From Verpa conica (taxonomy: Eukaryota; Ascomycota; Pezizomycetes; Pezizales; Morchellaceae), in the NCBI GenBank assembly GCA_033030425.1, contig JAUFSD010000013.1, forward strand, positions 310,001-374,000: a DNA stretch of 64,000 nt, in the 5' to 3' direction. Shown here piece by piece: positions 1 through 11,165 of the stretch. The position numbers and the translations under genes are program-made. Below the pieces are notes generated by a model, which worked only from the letters and a program-made list of their open reading frames with translations, was not told the origin of the DNA and ran no database searches. Numbering within the stretch: the stretch's first letter is position 1; every line of letters begins with the position of its first letter.

Positions 1-1829
1 GGGCCATTGTCAGGACCATCGCCCGGGGGTTTGACTGGAGATTCGACCTGAGGTTTAACCGGGGTACTGACGGGGGGATTGGCTGTAGGATTGGCAGGAA
101 GCCCGGGTGGGGGTCCAGTTGGGGTTTTTGCTGGAGTATCTTCTGGGTCATCATCATCTTCATCATCTTCAGTATCTTCTGGTGTGCCAGCTGGAGGCTT
201 GACTGGGGTGTTGGTTGGATTATTTCCTGGTGGAACAGCTGGAGGTTGGACTGGAGGTTGGACTGGAGGTTGGACTGGGGGTTGAGCTGGAGGTTGAGCT
301 GGAGGTTGAGCTGGAGGTTGAACTTGGGTGTTGGCTGGAGTATCTTCTGGGTCGTCGTCGTCTTCGTCGTCTTCATCTTCTGGTGTGCCAGTTGGAGGCT
401 TGACTGGGGTTTTGGTTGGATTATTTCCTGGTGGAACTGCTGGAGGTTGGACTGGAGGTTGAGTTGGAGGTTGGACTGGAGGTGGAGTTGGAGGTTGAAC
501 TGGGGGTTGAACTGGAGGTTGAGCTGGGGGTTGGACTGGGGGTTGGACTGGGGGTTGGACTGGAGGTTGAACGGGAGGTTTGACTGGATTTCCAGTTGGT
601 GCATTTGCTTGGGGTTTTTCTGGGGTATCATCTGGACCATCATCCGAGCCATCTGGACCATCATCTGGATCATCATCTGGCCCACCAACTGGTGATTTAG
701 CTGGTGCACCTGGTGGGGTTTTTTCTGGGGCGTCAACTGGCTTATCGCCTGGTGCACCAACTGGAGGTTTTGTTTGGGTGCCAACTGGGGGACTTCCTGG
801 CTTACTAGCTGGGAGATCTTCTGGCTCATCGTCTGGCTCATCATCATCTGGTGCACCAACTGGAGTATTGGCTGGAGTATTGACTGGGGCACCGGGTGGT
901 GCACCAGCTGCAGCTCCCCAATTAATGTCATGACAGACAGTATACCACTAAGATATAAGAATCTCATTAGAATCTGAATTGATGAGTGAAAGTAGGTTTA
1001 TTTAGGATTACCTCTGAATGGTCTTTAATATTTGTGTCCTTCAGTGAATAGTCCCAGACCATAAAAACCGAGATAAACTTCGCCTTACCCCCCGCTGCAG
1101 GCAGCTTGAACTTGCTAGCACAAAGCGAGATGTCCCCATTCCCCTTGGCCGCTTTTCTCGATACGAACATCGGCGAGCCATTTGGCTCCGAGCAGACCCC
1201 ATCATCAAACGGCGATTGACCCAATTTCCACCCCATTTTATCTCCACCAGTACCTGCCTCATTCCACTGTCTAACCTGCACAATCGTGATATCCCTATTC
1301 TCAGACTCAGTTCCATACCAGTATATTGTTCCTGGGGTAGATCCAGGGCCTTTGTTGCCCTTCGATGGGTCAAGTGAGACATGTCCGTTTTCTCTGTAAT
1401 AGGCGGTGATTGTGTCTCCTGGTGCTGCACTGAGTCGTGGATGCTTCTCATCTTGAATCGGCCATCTTTGTCGTTCGCCGCATATTGGCTCTGTTTGGAC
1501 GTCTTTGATTCGGCGGTGGAAGAAACTGAGGTTAACACCGTTTTCGCGTCCCTCTATATATGGTTAGCTTCATTGGGGGCCGGGTGGAATGTCTTGGTCG
1601 AGTATGAGAAATGATGACTTACGATCGTTTCGCATGTACCCTTTGGTCGCACCAGGACCTTCTAGGTATTCGGTCTGTTTGGTATCAACTAGTTAGTATC
1701 TATCTAAAATACTTCTAAAGGGTGGTAAGAATGTGTTCATACCCATGTGTGAGCGGAAACTCTATGAAGGCAACTCAACCCAAGTAGTGTGATAGGAAGA
1801 AGAGTAGAGAACGGATCAGAGATTTTCAT
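1..1829 (-). CDS. Secreted N-terminal-His protein with Pro-rich tail (DUF7492-like), 3' end cut by window edge
   Basis: Exons on the minus strand are 1829-1743, 1674-1623, 1553-1012 and 947-1, all in phase with GT-AG introns; the frame is still open at base 1. Residues 1-26 form a signal peptide ending in RVSA, so the mature protein would start with His27 (HTW). The globular part (about 27-240) contains GYMRNDR, SAAPGDTITAYYRENGHVS, GTIYWYGT, FDDGVC, a VWDYSL stretch and WYTVCHDINW. This order matches a secreted fungal family that I recall as DUF7492; the exposed N-terminal His recalls lytic polysaccharide monooxygenases, but I claim no activity. From about residue 240 the chain is a low-complexity tail of Asp/Glu-rich blocks alternating with PPVQ/PPAQ repeats, which suggests a cell-wall spacer. 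ATG 1827-1829 was chosen because it directly precedes the hydrophobic signal. No C-terminal anchor can be judged, because the end lies outside the window. Confidence 0.8.
236..334 (-). repeat. 12-bp coding minisatellite, first tract
   Basis: Tandem 12-bp units (plus-strand form CTGGAGGTTGGA, with GAGCT variants) lie inside exon 4 of the edge gene. Read on the minus strand they encode tetrapeptides PPVQ and PPAQ. The unit length is a multiple of three, so copy-number change keeps the frame. Confidence 0.85.
448..572 (-). repeat. 12-bp coding minisatellite, second tract
   Basis: A second, more diverged run of the same 12-bp unit, again encoding PPVQ/PPAQ-type tetrapeptides in the tail of the edge gene. 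Together with the acidic block next to it, it looks like a diverged duplicate of the first tract. Confidence 0.8.
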
Positions 1830-3751
1830 TTTTGTGGATAAATAAAAAAATTCTAAAAAGTATAAAAACAAGAAAAAGGGAAAAGAGCGACTTGTGTTTC
1901 AGCTGACTTAAGCTAGAAAAAGCCGTATTGAGGAGGTATATAAAAAAAAAGTGATGGGTGAAACGACTGAATCAGAATGTAGCTGAAAAAGAATAGATCA
2001 GCATCGAAGGTATCTAAGAGAAGACCTGCTTCGAGAAATTAAACTGGAACAGAAAAAAAACAAAAAAAACAAAAAACTGTCAGGTGGGATTATGTGACCA
2101 ATTTCCTCGTACGGTGGGTCTTGGGAAATTTTTATATGATTAGGATTATATATTTCTACATCGGAGTGATTGTATATTATGCGCCGAATAGCCGGATGTA
2201 CGTCCTAGAAAAGCGTTGCTGGGTCGACGTTTCAAGAATGTTTGTAACCTCCTAACTACCACCGAGGTTGGGCGATCGACACTGAGTTTCTCTAGAAGGG
2301 TGGAGAGGTAATATCCATCAGGCAATACGGCAAGATTCTCGAAGGCTATGTTAAGTATTCCATCTGCCGTAACCGGCTTAGAGTACATATAAATGGCTTA
2401 TAGTGGTGTCCGTGGGAATACCTCAGGATCCGGTAAGCAAGCAGACATTTTCTACACATCCGGTATTTCCGTGATATGGGAGCCACTTGGGGATTTACTC
2501 CTACTTAGCAACGGCGACATGTGGCACGGAATGTATACGCCGTTTCTCCCCCCCCCAAACTCGCTTGAACTATTGGATCCTCGGGCCGTTCCGGTATGAT
2601 TGCTCTTTACATTAACTATTCATGGACGCATGCATAGAGCGCACTGAGGATCACGTGCATCCCGCATCAGCGATAGTTGTAAACTTAAGTAACGTCATAG
2701 TTTAAGTAAGTTTTGCTGTTTTCCTCTTTTAAAACTTTCGCTTACCTAGAAACGCTTACCTACTACGGTGTAACGGGCGTATTAATACTCCAGAAGGTGT
2801 TAAAGTATATAATATAGCGATAAGTATACTGCATCTTTATAACAGTATTTAGATAGCTTCAAATGTTAAGTGTATGGCCAATTAATTAGTGCTTGCATAA
2901 AAAGGTAAGGACTTGACCGTCGGTATATCCCCCCCTTTATGAAACGCATAATGAAATAAATCAAGGAAGGTTCCTGTGGCGACACCTTTCAAGACACTGA
3001 TGTAAGACACCATATCCACAGTATGATTGGTATAATTCTTTTTGTAGTTAGTACTCACCGAGGATTATCTAGGTTGTGGCACAGACGGTACGCCTCTTGC
3101 AACAACCCTATCCCTGAAGATACAATAAGCGAATATCTGACGGAAGGTACGGTAGAATCGGGGCGAAGGACTTGGGTTTATTTCTCAGATCATGGCAGGA
3201 GAAAGAAGAAGAAGAAGAAGAAGAAGAAGAAGAAAAAAATCCAACTTTTTTTTTTTGGCAAACAGTAGTGTAAAGGATCCTATCGTTTGTGGTATTGTAG
3301 GGGCGTGGGGAGTTTTGTGGTCGTGGTGTTTCGTTGAGGTCCTATAACCTTGACTACTGGCTCAATTTTAAACATCGTTGCAGATCTCTTCTAACGCAAT
3401 ATCTTATATTTTTCTAAGGTTAGATTTGATAGTTGATATCTTGAAATGTTGGTCTCGCTCAGTCTGGATAACGCAGTGGGCTAGCAGCCAGCTAGGCCGC
3501 TATAGACCACATAAAATCGAACTAATAGTCACGGGAGAAAAACCCCGGAACTTCATTCCTGCCATGAGGGCTTGGGTAGTGGGAAGGATATGCAAGGTTT
3601 ATAGTCCACCAATACTATGAGCTGGTCTGCGATTGAAAAAGTGAATGACGAGACCTTGTTCCACTAGGAGCTAATTCTAAGAGTAGATCGAGAGCACGGG
3701 CATATTCGGAGCAAATTTTTCTTCTGAAACCATTCAAACCATTAACCATAA
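1830..3751. other. Intergenic gap, no gene recognised
   Basis: It contains the upstream region of the secreted-protein gene, several A and C homopolymers and an AGA microsatellite. An 80-codon frame on the minus strand (2388-2146) and other short frames show no family motif, good start context or splice signals, so I leave them out. Confidence 0.6.
3200..3235. repeat. (AGA)n microsatellite
   Basis: An uninterrupted run of about twelve AGA/GAA triplets in non-coding DNA, followed by A and T homopolymers. Confidence 0.9.
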
Positions 3752-4926
3752 TCATTTCATCCCATCAATAACCTTTTGCAGCATCTCGTTATCCACTCTA
3801 CAGCCTTTCCCCTCAGTATCCTCCCCAGGATTTGGGTAGCAAAAACCATTCCAGAGTTCAATCACAATCTCAAACATGTCTTTGTGCTCCTGACGTTGAG
3901 AGTTCAAGCTCTTCAGGAGTTCGTATGCCTCCGTACAAGGCGTTGTATTCTTGAGTGTGCATTTGCAAGCAGTATCGTTCTTATGTGGGAGGACTGTAGC
4001 TGATGTTGGTGGTGGTATTGGTGGGTCCGGTATTGGTACGCCTGTGCAAGTGCTTGATGGCTCGTGCTGACCTTGGGTAAAACTACATGTAGTTTCAGAG
4101 GAGGGTGCAGGAAGATCGAGCTAAAGAAAAAACAAGGTTGCCAATCGTTAGTATAAAGCAGGCACGAGGGCTAGGATAAAGAGTATTACCGGCCCAAGGA
4201 ATTCAGATATTCCGAATATATTATCGAAATCCGGGATAGTCTCCAACAGGTTCATACTAAACAAGGAAGCTTGGTCAACGGGAGGAGGAGGAGGAGGTGC
4301 ATTGACATCGACTTCAAACCCTGGAATACTGATATTCGCTTGTGATACATCGGTAGATGCAATCTCAATAGGATTCCGAGATAGAATTTGCCTTCCGCCT
4401 TCAGTAGACCCCGGTATCTGTGAGGGTTGGGATTGCTCCAGCTCCAAATCGACCATTCCCTGACCGACACAACACAGATTGCTTCCAGCAACCGAACGCG
4501 CAAGACAGTCATTACTACCAATGCTAGCATTATCTCCTCCATCGATGACGGTTGTTTCTCTTAGTACCCTCAGCCTTTTCTCAACCTCTGGTGTCTCTAA
4601 CCCTAGTTCCGCAAGTATCTTCCTCAACAAACCGTTCTCCTCAATGACCCTCCGTGCAGCCTTCTGCAGCTCCAGATCGGCCTGTACTCCTAGCTCCTGG
4701 CATTTTTTCCATCGACTCTCAAGATCCTCGAGGTATTCTCGTCTGCGCGCGCGTGAGCGGCGTTGGTTCTCTCTAATACGTAAAAGACGGGTATCCTGTA
4801 TGTGTCAAATGTTTATACCAGTCAATTAACATTATGGGGGGGGAAGCGAGATGGGGGGGAGGGGGACGATAGAAAACGCCGACATACCTCCTCCTGAGTG
4901 TCGCTATTTGCCTTTCTCGACGTCAT
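3752..4926 (-). CDS. bZIP transcription factor with Cys-containing C-terminal domain
   Basis: Exons 4926-4888, 4795-4190 and 4120-3752 give 337 residues; both introns are phase 0 with GTATGT and GTAATA donors. Residues about 14-45 form a basic region (RIRENQRRSRARRREYLEDL) that runs into a leucine heptad helix to about residue 85. A Pro run lies in the middle. The last exon has a compact Cys-rich domain with CKCTLKNTTPC and further Cys residues, a layout seen in a broad family of fungal bZIP proteins. It should act in the nucleus as a DNA-binding dimer. The gene starts 506 bp from, and divergent to, the arsenite-methyltransferase-like gene, so the two probably share a control region. Retaining intron 2 would end the protein just after FLGP with a short hydrophobic tail. 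The bZIP identity is firm; the target genes are unknown. Confidence 0.88.
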
Positions 4927-5432
4927 GGTAGCAAATTCGAACCCTGGGAATTATACAAGTGTACGTTTTCATATTTGATGGCTGAGAGAATTAAAAAAAT
5001 ATAATGCCAAATGGACCAACCATAGTTTCCCGATGACATTTTTGCTTAGTAATCTCCCCCTGGATAGCTAATACACCGAATAAAAAAGCACAGATAGGAC
5101 CCGTGATGCCATTCCACTTCTAGTAATAAGCTGTAGGAAAATCGTGAAATATATCGCATGTAGTAGTAGTCACAAGGTTACGATTCTAGCTATCCTAGCT
5201 ATCCTAGCTAGCTGGTTATTACTACCCTCATTGAATTGGATTTTAGCCCTATGCCCTAACCCCCCTCACGAGTGACATTCACTTGCATTCAGCAGTGACA
5301 TTCCTAGAATTCGTACACCAAAACCTCCTGCTATAAAGCCTCAATGCAGAAAACTCGTATCTGGTCATTAAAAACCATAAACTTTGGGTTACAGCTCCCA
5401 AGATTTCAACACCATTCACTAAGACGCCAGCA
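4927..5432. promoter_or_regulatory. Shared divergent promoter region (bZIP / arsenic methyltransferase)
   Basis: This 506-bp gap separates two divergent start codons. It contains TTAGTAA at 5046-5052, a match to the yeast Yap-family response element TTA(C/G)TAA, and short CTAGCTATC direct repeats near 5190-5212. One 7-mer match could be chance. Co-regulation is inferred from the layout. Confidence 0.45.
5332..5338 (+). promoter_or_regulatory. TATA box candidate of the methyltransferase gene
   Basis: TATAAAG lies 95 bases before the start codon at 5433, a usual spacing for a fungal TATA element plus a short leader. Confidence 0.45.
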
Positions 5433-6702
5433 ATGTCACTTTCAACTTCCGAAGTTTCAGAAAACAAGACCTATTCTCTTATTCAAAACCACTATGGAAA
5501 CTATGCAAAGTTGAACGAGGAGCTCACTCTAGATACGAAGCTTCAAACCTATAACGAACGTGTTGCAAGCGCCTTCGGATATTCTGCAGAAGACCTTGTA
5601 AACATCCCCGAGAATGCAAACTTAGGCGTCAGTTGTGGAAACCCGGTCGCTACAGCGAACCTAAAACTAGTAAGAATAGACATCTCATGCTATTGAGCTG
5701 ATGTTACAAAGATTTATAGATGTTTATATACTTTTAGTGAGGATCTGGCATCACCTAATAATCTCGTCCTCAGGGGGGGCGGGTGTCGTTGATTCATCTA
5801 TAGAAATCGAATATAGGCTAACATGATATATAGGGCGAGAAAGTAATAGATCTAGGCTCTGGCGCTGGTCTTGATGTATTCATTGCCGCTAGAAAGGTCG
5901 GACCTACTGGTAAAGCGATCGGCATAGACATGACACAAGTATGTGGATTATTCACCATCACTTATTCAACTCTAGGGATAACTGACCCAAGCTGATAAAA
6001 AAAACAATATTATAGGAAATGTTAGACCTTGCTGCAAAAAACGCCGTGAAAGGCGGGTATACGAACGTTGAATTTGTAACAAGCTCCAGCCCTCATTAAA
6101 AGTACGAATAATTTAATTAACAAAAAGAACTTAAAAAGATCAAATCATACATCCAATCTATCCCATCTCTCCCTGACGGAACCGCAGACGTGATCATCTC
6201 CAACTGCGTTATCAACCTGCTTCCTACCTCGCAGAAACCGAAGGTCTTTGAAGAGATTTTCAGACTTCTTAAACCCGGTGGAAGAGTGGCTATCTCGGAT
6301 ATCTTAGCTAAGAAAGACTTCCCGGAAGAAATTAGAAAAAGTGCTGCGCTATATATCGGTTGTGTAAGTGGCGCGAGTGAGGTTGCGGAGTATGAGTCCT
6401 GGCTGAAAGATGCGGGATTTGAAGGTATATATATTCTTTACCACCTAGATGGTACAAGTAGGCCTAGGCACTTACTAAACAATAATATAGATGTCCTGAT
6501 ATTAGACACCAACAAGGATCTCAATATCTACAAGGAAGGCATCTTGAGTACCAAAGACTTGGATACTACTAGCAGCTGTTGCAAGCCCCCACCAGTACCT
6601 ACAGTAGCTACGTGTTGTGGTGTCACCCCGAGTAAGACGGATACTGGGCTTGGGCTTGGGGGCCAGATTGCAGATTACGACCTCAATGAGTTAGTTGGTT
6701 AG
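5433..6702 (+). CDS. Arsenite methyltransferase-like SAM-dependent enzyme (AS3MT/ArsM family)
   Basis: Exons 5433-5669, 5834-5938, 6016-6075, 6139-6424 and 6491-6702 give 299 residues. The family transfers methyl groups from S-adenosylmethionine to trivalent arsenic in the cytosol. Residues 80-95 hold the SAM-binding loop ([13 protein letters not shown]). Further family blocks are [10 protein letters not shown] (155-164), [14 protein letters not shown] (177-190) and [11 protein letters not shown] (205-215). Cys68 (GVSCGNP), Cys157 and Cys209 sit where the three arsenic-binding Cys of ArsM enzymes are expected. The C-terminus carries CC pairs ([14 protein letters not shown]), which are also common in the family. 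Intron 3 has a weak GTAACA donor. Without removing it the frame hits a stop near 6098, which first looks like a frameshift but is explained by splicing. The gene diverges from a bZIP gene. Identification rests on motifs, not alignment. Confidence 0.88.
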
Positions 6703-7852
6703 TATATCATCACTGAGTTATATTGCTTTGATATGACCTAGGGCTGACTAGAGGAATTAGGTGCTTTTCAAGTCTACGCTATTAAACCGACGAAGCCCTA
6801 AGTTGACGGCAACCTGTTCCTTATAATCATTTTATCAGATGTCTTTCTTATTAGTAGGATACTGTGTTTTGGAGGAGTGGTACTATATGAGCTAGACTTT
6901 CAATAGAGTTTTTAAAATCGGTCTTTAAGGCACTTGATCAGAGGACAATTACCGGTCTAGCCCAGTATTTAATTTTCAGCCATGAGTATAAACCGGTTAC
7001 AAATGTGGAAGAAGGGGTACTATAAGAGAAAAAGCAAAGAACTCGTGCTAGCCGATGGTATGATCATATCTCTCTCCTAAAACGAAAATCGGGAAAACTT
7101 CTGGCCAAGCATATATGCACGATTGAGCTCTTACTTTACACTACATATATATCCGGAGCACTCTATCCCCGGTCATGACTTCAAAAAGAATCAAAAACAA
7201 AAACAAAAATCGCCACCAGAACATATGATAGTATTCAAATTCATTTAAATCCTTTTCAAAATCGGGATTTTTATTAATTCCGCTGCCCCGCTGGAAGTAC
7301 CGATTTAGGCATTAATCGGTGGGCACGATCCCTGCCCTCTCTCTCTCTCTCCCCAAACTTCAGGCAATACATGTATGTTCCCCAGGATTCCAACACTATC
7401 CCGAATGATGCAATGCATCGCTCTTCATTACCATCACACCGAGAATTAATATAAAAAAAAAAAAAGGTCTGATTTCCCGGGTTTTATTAAATTTTTCTTT
7501 TTTTTCCTCATAGGAATTTAGCGAGTTCCCCGCATCTACTCTCCGTTGTGCATCGGAATTCCCACATTTCGCTCCGTAAAGTACCCCCTCCCTCCCCCCA
7601 ATCCCTCCATTGAATAGCCGCGAACCATTGTATTAGGTTCTAGTGCCTGATAGATGCATGGAGATAAAGATCCGGGAGTGGCTGAAGTGAACCTTGTAAA
7701 TTGTGGGTTAAAGATCTACACCGTCTCTAGCTCTCCCCCCCCCGCGCACAGAATGTCTTGAAATACAACTTAGAATCCCCTCCCCACCCCTCCTCCATCG
7801 TAAGAGAAAAAAAAAAGAGGAGGGAGGGATACAGAAACTCAGTGTAGTAGAG
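6703..7852. other. Intergenic gap and GH95 upstream region
   Basis: AT-rich with homopolymers, then a pyrimidine-rich stretch from about 7320 to 7810. CCCCGC (7740-7745) and CCCCAC (7782-7787) are reverse-strand matches to the short fungal CreA consensus SYGGRG, close to the GH95 start. Such matches are frequent by chance. No gene seen. Confidence 0.5.
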
Positions 7853-10797
7853 ATGTTTAACAGTCACCTTCTTGCCCTCGTCTCATCGATTGGGGTTGTT
7901 TCTGCGCGAGAGCTGTGGTTCAATAAACCCGCTTGGGACTGGGCGTCTCAATCATTACCCATTGGAAACGGGAAACATGCTGGTAAGTTTACGAATTCTT
8001 CTGTTATCGTGTTATACATGAACCGAGTCGGAGGTACTGATAATATTCTGGTTTAATGTAGCTTCTTTCTTCGGTGGGATTAATAATGATTCATGGACTT
8101 TGAATGTCGACAGTCTCTGGACTGGTGGTCCTTTCCAGATGGATGTGCGCGCTCCTATCTATGGTCCTGGTATATAGCCGAACTTATTAACAGGTTGTGA
8201 TAGGGATACACTGGTGGAAACCCAACAGAGTCTAGAGTTCCCGCGCTACGGGAGATTCAAGATTTCATTTTTAAGAACGGCACAGGAAGTAAGTGGCGAA
8301 TTTAGTTCCTGGGGCCTTTGGATTGGTGCTAACTTGAGCCAAAGGTGTTGCGGGAATCCTAGGGAGTGACGCTGGCTATGGATCCTACTCTGTGCTTGGG
8401 AATCTCTCAGTCAACTTAGGCCTTGATGTTTCGTCTACTAGCAACTACAAACTCTGGCTTGACATTAACCGTGGTGTTGGAGGAAGCGAATTCACCACGG
8501 AGAAATATGGGAAGATTACAAGGTACCTCTTTAAAATAACCATTTCTCAAACTATATAGAGATCGTATTAAATCTAACTTTATACCACGACTAAAGGGAT
8601 TATTTCTGCTCCTTCCCGGCACAGGCGTGCATCTACCATTTAGAAGCGACGAAGGTCCTTCCGTCTGTCGATATTGCGCTAAGTGTCGACGGTCGAGATC
8701 CACTCCCTACGGTCACCAGCAAATCAAACACAATAACTCTCCGCGGTCTTGCAGAATCTCCAAACGGCATGTTATATGACGCCCGTGCAGCTCTCGTGTT
8801 CCCCGGCACAGCTCAAAAGGACAGCAACTTCACAACTAAAACTGGCGGCCTCTCTGTTCCTGAAAGTGCCAAAGTCAAAGAACTCTGGTTAGTCGTCTCT
8901 ATGGACACCAACTACGACGAAACGAAAGGAAATCCTGCGGACGGCTATACTTTCAAGGGCCCAGATCCTGCAACGAAGGTTGCATCCACTGTGGCTGCTG
9001 CAGCAAAGAAGTCTTATAATGCGCTTCTGGCAGAACATATAAAAGACCATCAAGCTCTGTACCAGGCGTTCTCTCTCACTATCCCGGATCTATTCAACTC
9101 AGCTTCGAAGCCCACTGATGAGATCATGTCGAGTTATGATATCACAAAGGGAGACCCTTATCTCGAATCCCTATTATTTGATTTCGGACGGTATCTGCTC
9201 ATTGGCTCTAGTCGCCCCAACTCTCTGCCACCAAATCTTCAGGGAAAATGGGCAAAAGGTTTTGGAAATCCTTGGTCTGGCGATTATCACACTAATATAA
9301 ATCTCCAAATGAACGTCTGGGGAAGTGAGGCAACTGGATTGGGTGGTACCCTCGACGGACTGTGGCGATACATGGCAGAGACCTGGGCACCAAGAGGAGC
9401 TGAGACTGCAAAATTGCTTTATGGTGCCACCGAAGGATGGGTGGTCCATAATGAAGTCAATACTTTCGGACACACTGGGTAAGATTGATTGCCGCTCTAA
9501 CCCTAACCCACTAGTGAAGAAATTATTAGTTAACAAAAATTGTCAAATAGATTAAAGGGAAATGGTAACCAGGACACTGCACTTTGGTTTGCTTACTCTG
9601 GTGCTAATGCTTGGATGAGTAAGTGTTTCTCCTACTACCTAAAGCATTTATGCTAGATATGGGTGGTGATTTTGACTGTGGGCAGTGCAACATGTATGGG
9701 ACCATTACGACTTTACCGGTGATAAGGACTGGTACAAGAACGTCGGCTACCCTCTAATCAAGGGCGTTGCTCAGTTCCACCTCTCGACTCTACTGGAAGA
9801 TAAATACTACAACGATGGAACACTTGTAGTCAACCCTTGCAATTCTCCAGAGCAGCCGCCATCAACCTTCGGATGTGCCATCGACCAGCAGCAGATATCC
9901 GAGGTCTTTATGAATATACTAAAAGGGTGGGATGCGTCTGGTGATAAAGACCTGGCATTTAAGAGCAAGGTCCAAGGAGCTCTTGGTAAACTATATACCG
10001 GTGTCAGAGTCGGAAGATATGGCCAGATCCAAGGTAATAATGAAAAAAAACCACACTGGTGAACATATTCAAAATAACATATAACTAACCCTAACCCTAA
10101 CATAGAATGGAAACTCGATATTGATAATCCAGAAGACGGTCATCGCCATCTCTCCCACCTCTACGGGTGGTATCCGTAAGTTCCAAGGAATTACGTGACG
10201 TTGGCCAACTAAAGCTAACAAAAAACCTGTCACAGTGGTTACTCGATCTCTTCCGTCCACCGCGAAAACAAAACCATCACAAATGCTGTCGAAACAACCC
10301 TAATCCACCGTGGCCTCGGCAAATGGACTGATGCCAATGCTGGCTGGGAAAAAGTCTGGCGTGGCGCCTGCTGGGCCGGTCTCAACAACTCGACCATGTC
10401 CTACTACGAACTCCGCTTCGCCATCCAGGAGAACTTTGCCAATAACCTGTACTCCATGTACAGTAAAGATCCTTCAACGCTTGGGACATGGGTGTTCCAG
10501 ATTGATGCCAATTTCGGTATAGTTGGGCAGGTGTTGCATATGTTCGTTCATGATTTGGATGTGGGTTACGGAGATGATGGAAAGAGTAAGACGATCGTGT
10601 TAGCTCCGGCGGTCCCAGAAGCTTGGTGGGGATCCAAGGTAGCAGGACATAAATTGCGGGGCGGTGGAGAGGTCAGCTTCTCGGTTTCTTCTGAAGGGAA
10701 AGTTAAAGATGTGGTCCTTAAGGGAAGAAAGTCTAGCGCTCCGAAACTGAAGTTTGTAGACGCGGCTGGGAAGGAGTTGTCAGCAAAGAGCTCGTAA
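7853..10797 (+). CDS. GH95 alpha-L-fucosidase, secreted
   Basis: Nine exons: 7853-7982, 8062-8144, 8204-8288, 8345-8522, 8597-9478, 9551-9618, 9686-10033, 10106-10175 and 10236-10797, giving 801 residues, the usual length for fungal GH95. The family removes terminal fucose, typically alpha-1,2-linked, from glycans. A short hydrophobic leader (LLALVSSIGVVSA) precedes RELWFNKPAWDW, so secretion is likely. Family blocks are LPIGNGKHA, LWTGGPFQMD then GYTGGNP, ITRDYFCSFPAQACIYHL, GDYHTNINLQMNVW near residues 386-399 with the Asn-x-Asn pair of the active site, EDGHRHLSHLYGWYP near 601-615, and GTWVFQIDANFG. The frame is unbroken across all splices. The donor at 8145 (GTGCGC) is weak but is the only one I found that restores the GYTGGNP frame. 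Introns 5 and 7 contain telomere-like CTAACCC repeats. Confidence 0.92.
9497..9511. repeat. Telomere-like CTAACCC repeat in GH95 intron 5
   Basis: CTAACCCTAACCC lies between donor 9479 and acceptor 9550. The repeat includes the fungal branch-site core CTAAC twice, but it is far from the acceptor, so its use as a branch site is doubtful. Confidence 0.6.
10082..10105. repeat. Telomere-like CTAACC repeat at the 3' end of GH95 intron 7
   Basis: Three consecutive copies of CTAAC spaced by CC run up to the acceptor ATAG. Each CTAAC could act as a branch site, so the repeat may double as splice signal. It is the same sequence as a (TTAGGG)n telomere tract read in reverse. Confidence 0.65.
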
Positions 10798-11165
10798 GGG
10801 ATCACAAATATACGCCTGAACCCGGAGATGTAAAAACTTTAGGTGATGCGAATATCAGAGCCATTAGAGTACATAGTTATTTACACCACGTAGCAAGAAA
10901 ATAAAAAAGAAATGTAAATACTGTATGATTGACACAAAGTGCTGATGAGACATGCCGATCATGTGATATCACAGTGTCTTGGCCACAGTCTTCAAGAGTG
11001 ACGGTTCATGACGTAACATGTAGCTCACTGGAGATATCAACATATAACTACCGCCCTGCTTGATGTCTATCTTTATTGCATCATTTCAAATTCAAAGACT
11101 CTACCTAATTTTGCACGTCTACAGACCTTAGATACAACCCCTCTAAACTTCACACCTCAATAGCT

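Noticed and set aside
2146..2388. 80-codon minus-strand frame
   Set aside because: It looks mildly protein-like but has no recognisable family, no splice partners and no supporting context.
6076..6138. Apparent frameshift or nonsense mutation in the ArsM-like gene
   Set aside because: A 63-nt intron with GT-AG ends explains it and restores the conserved frame on both sides.
9174..9536. 120-codon antisense frame in GH95 exon 5
   Set aside because: It is a shadow of the coding strand; it spans a splice junction and has no motif.
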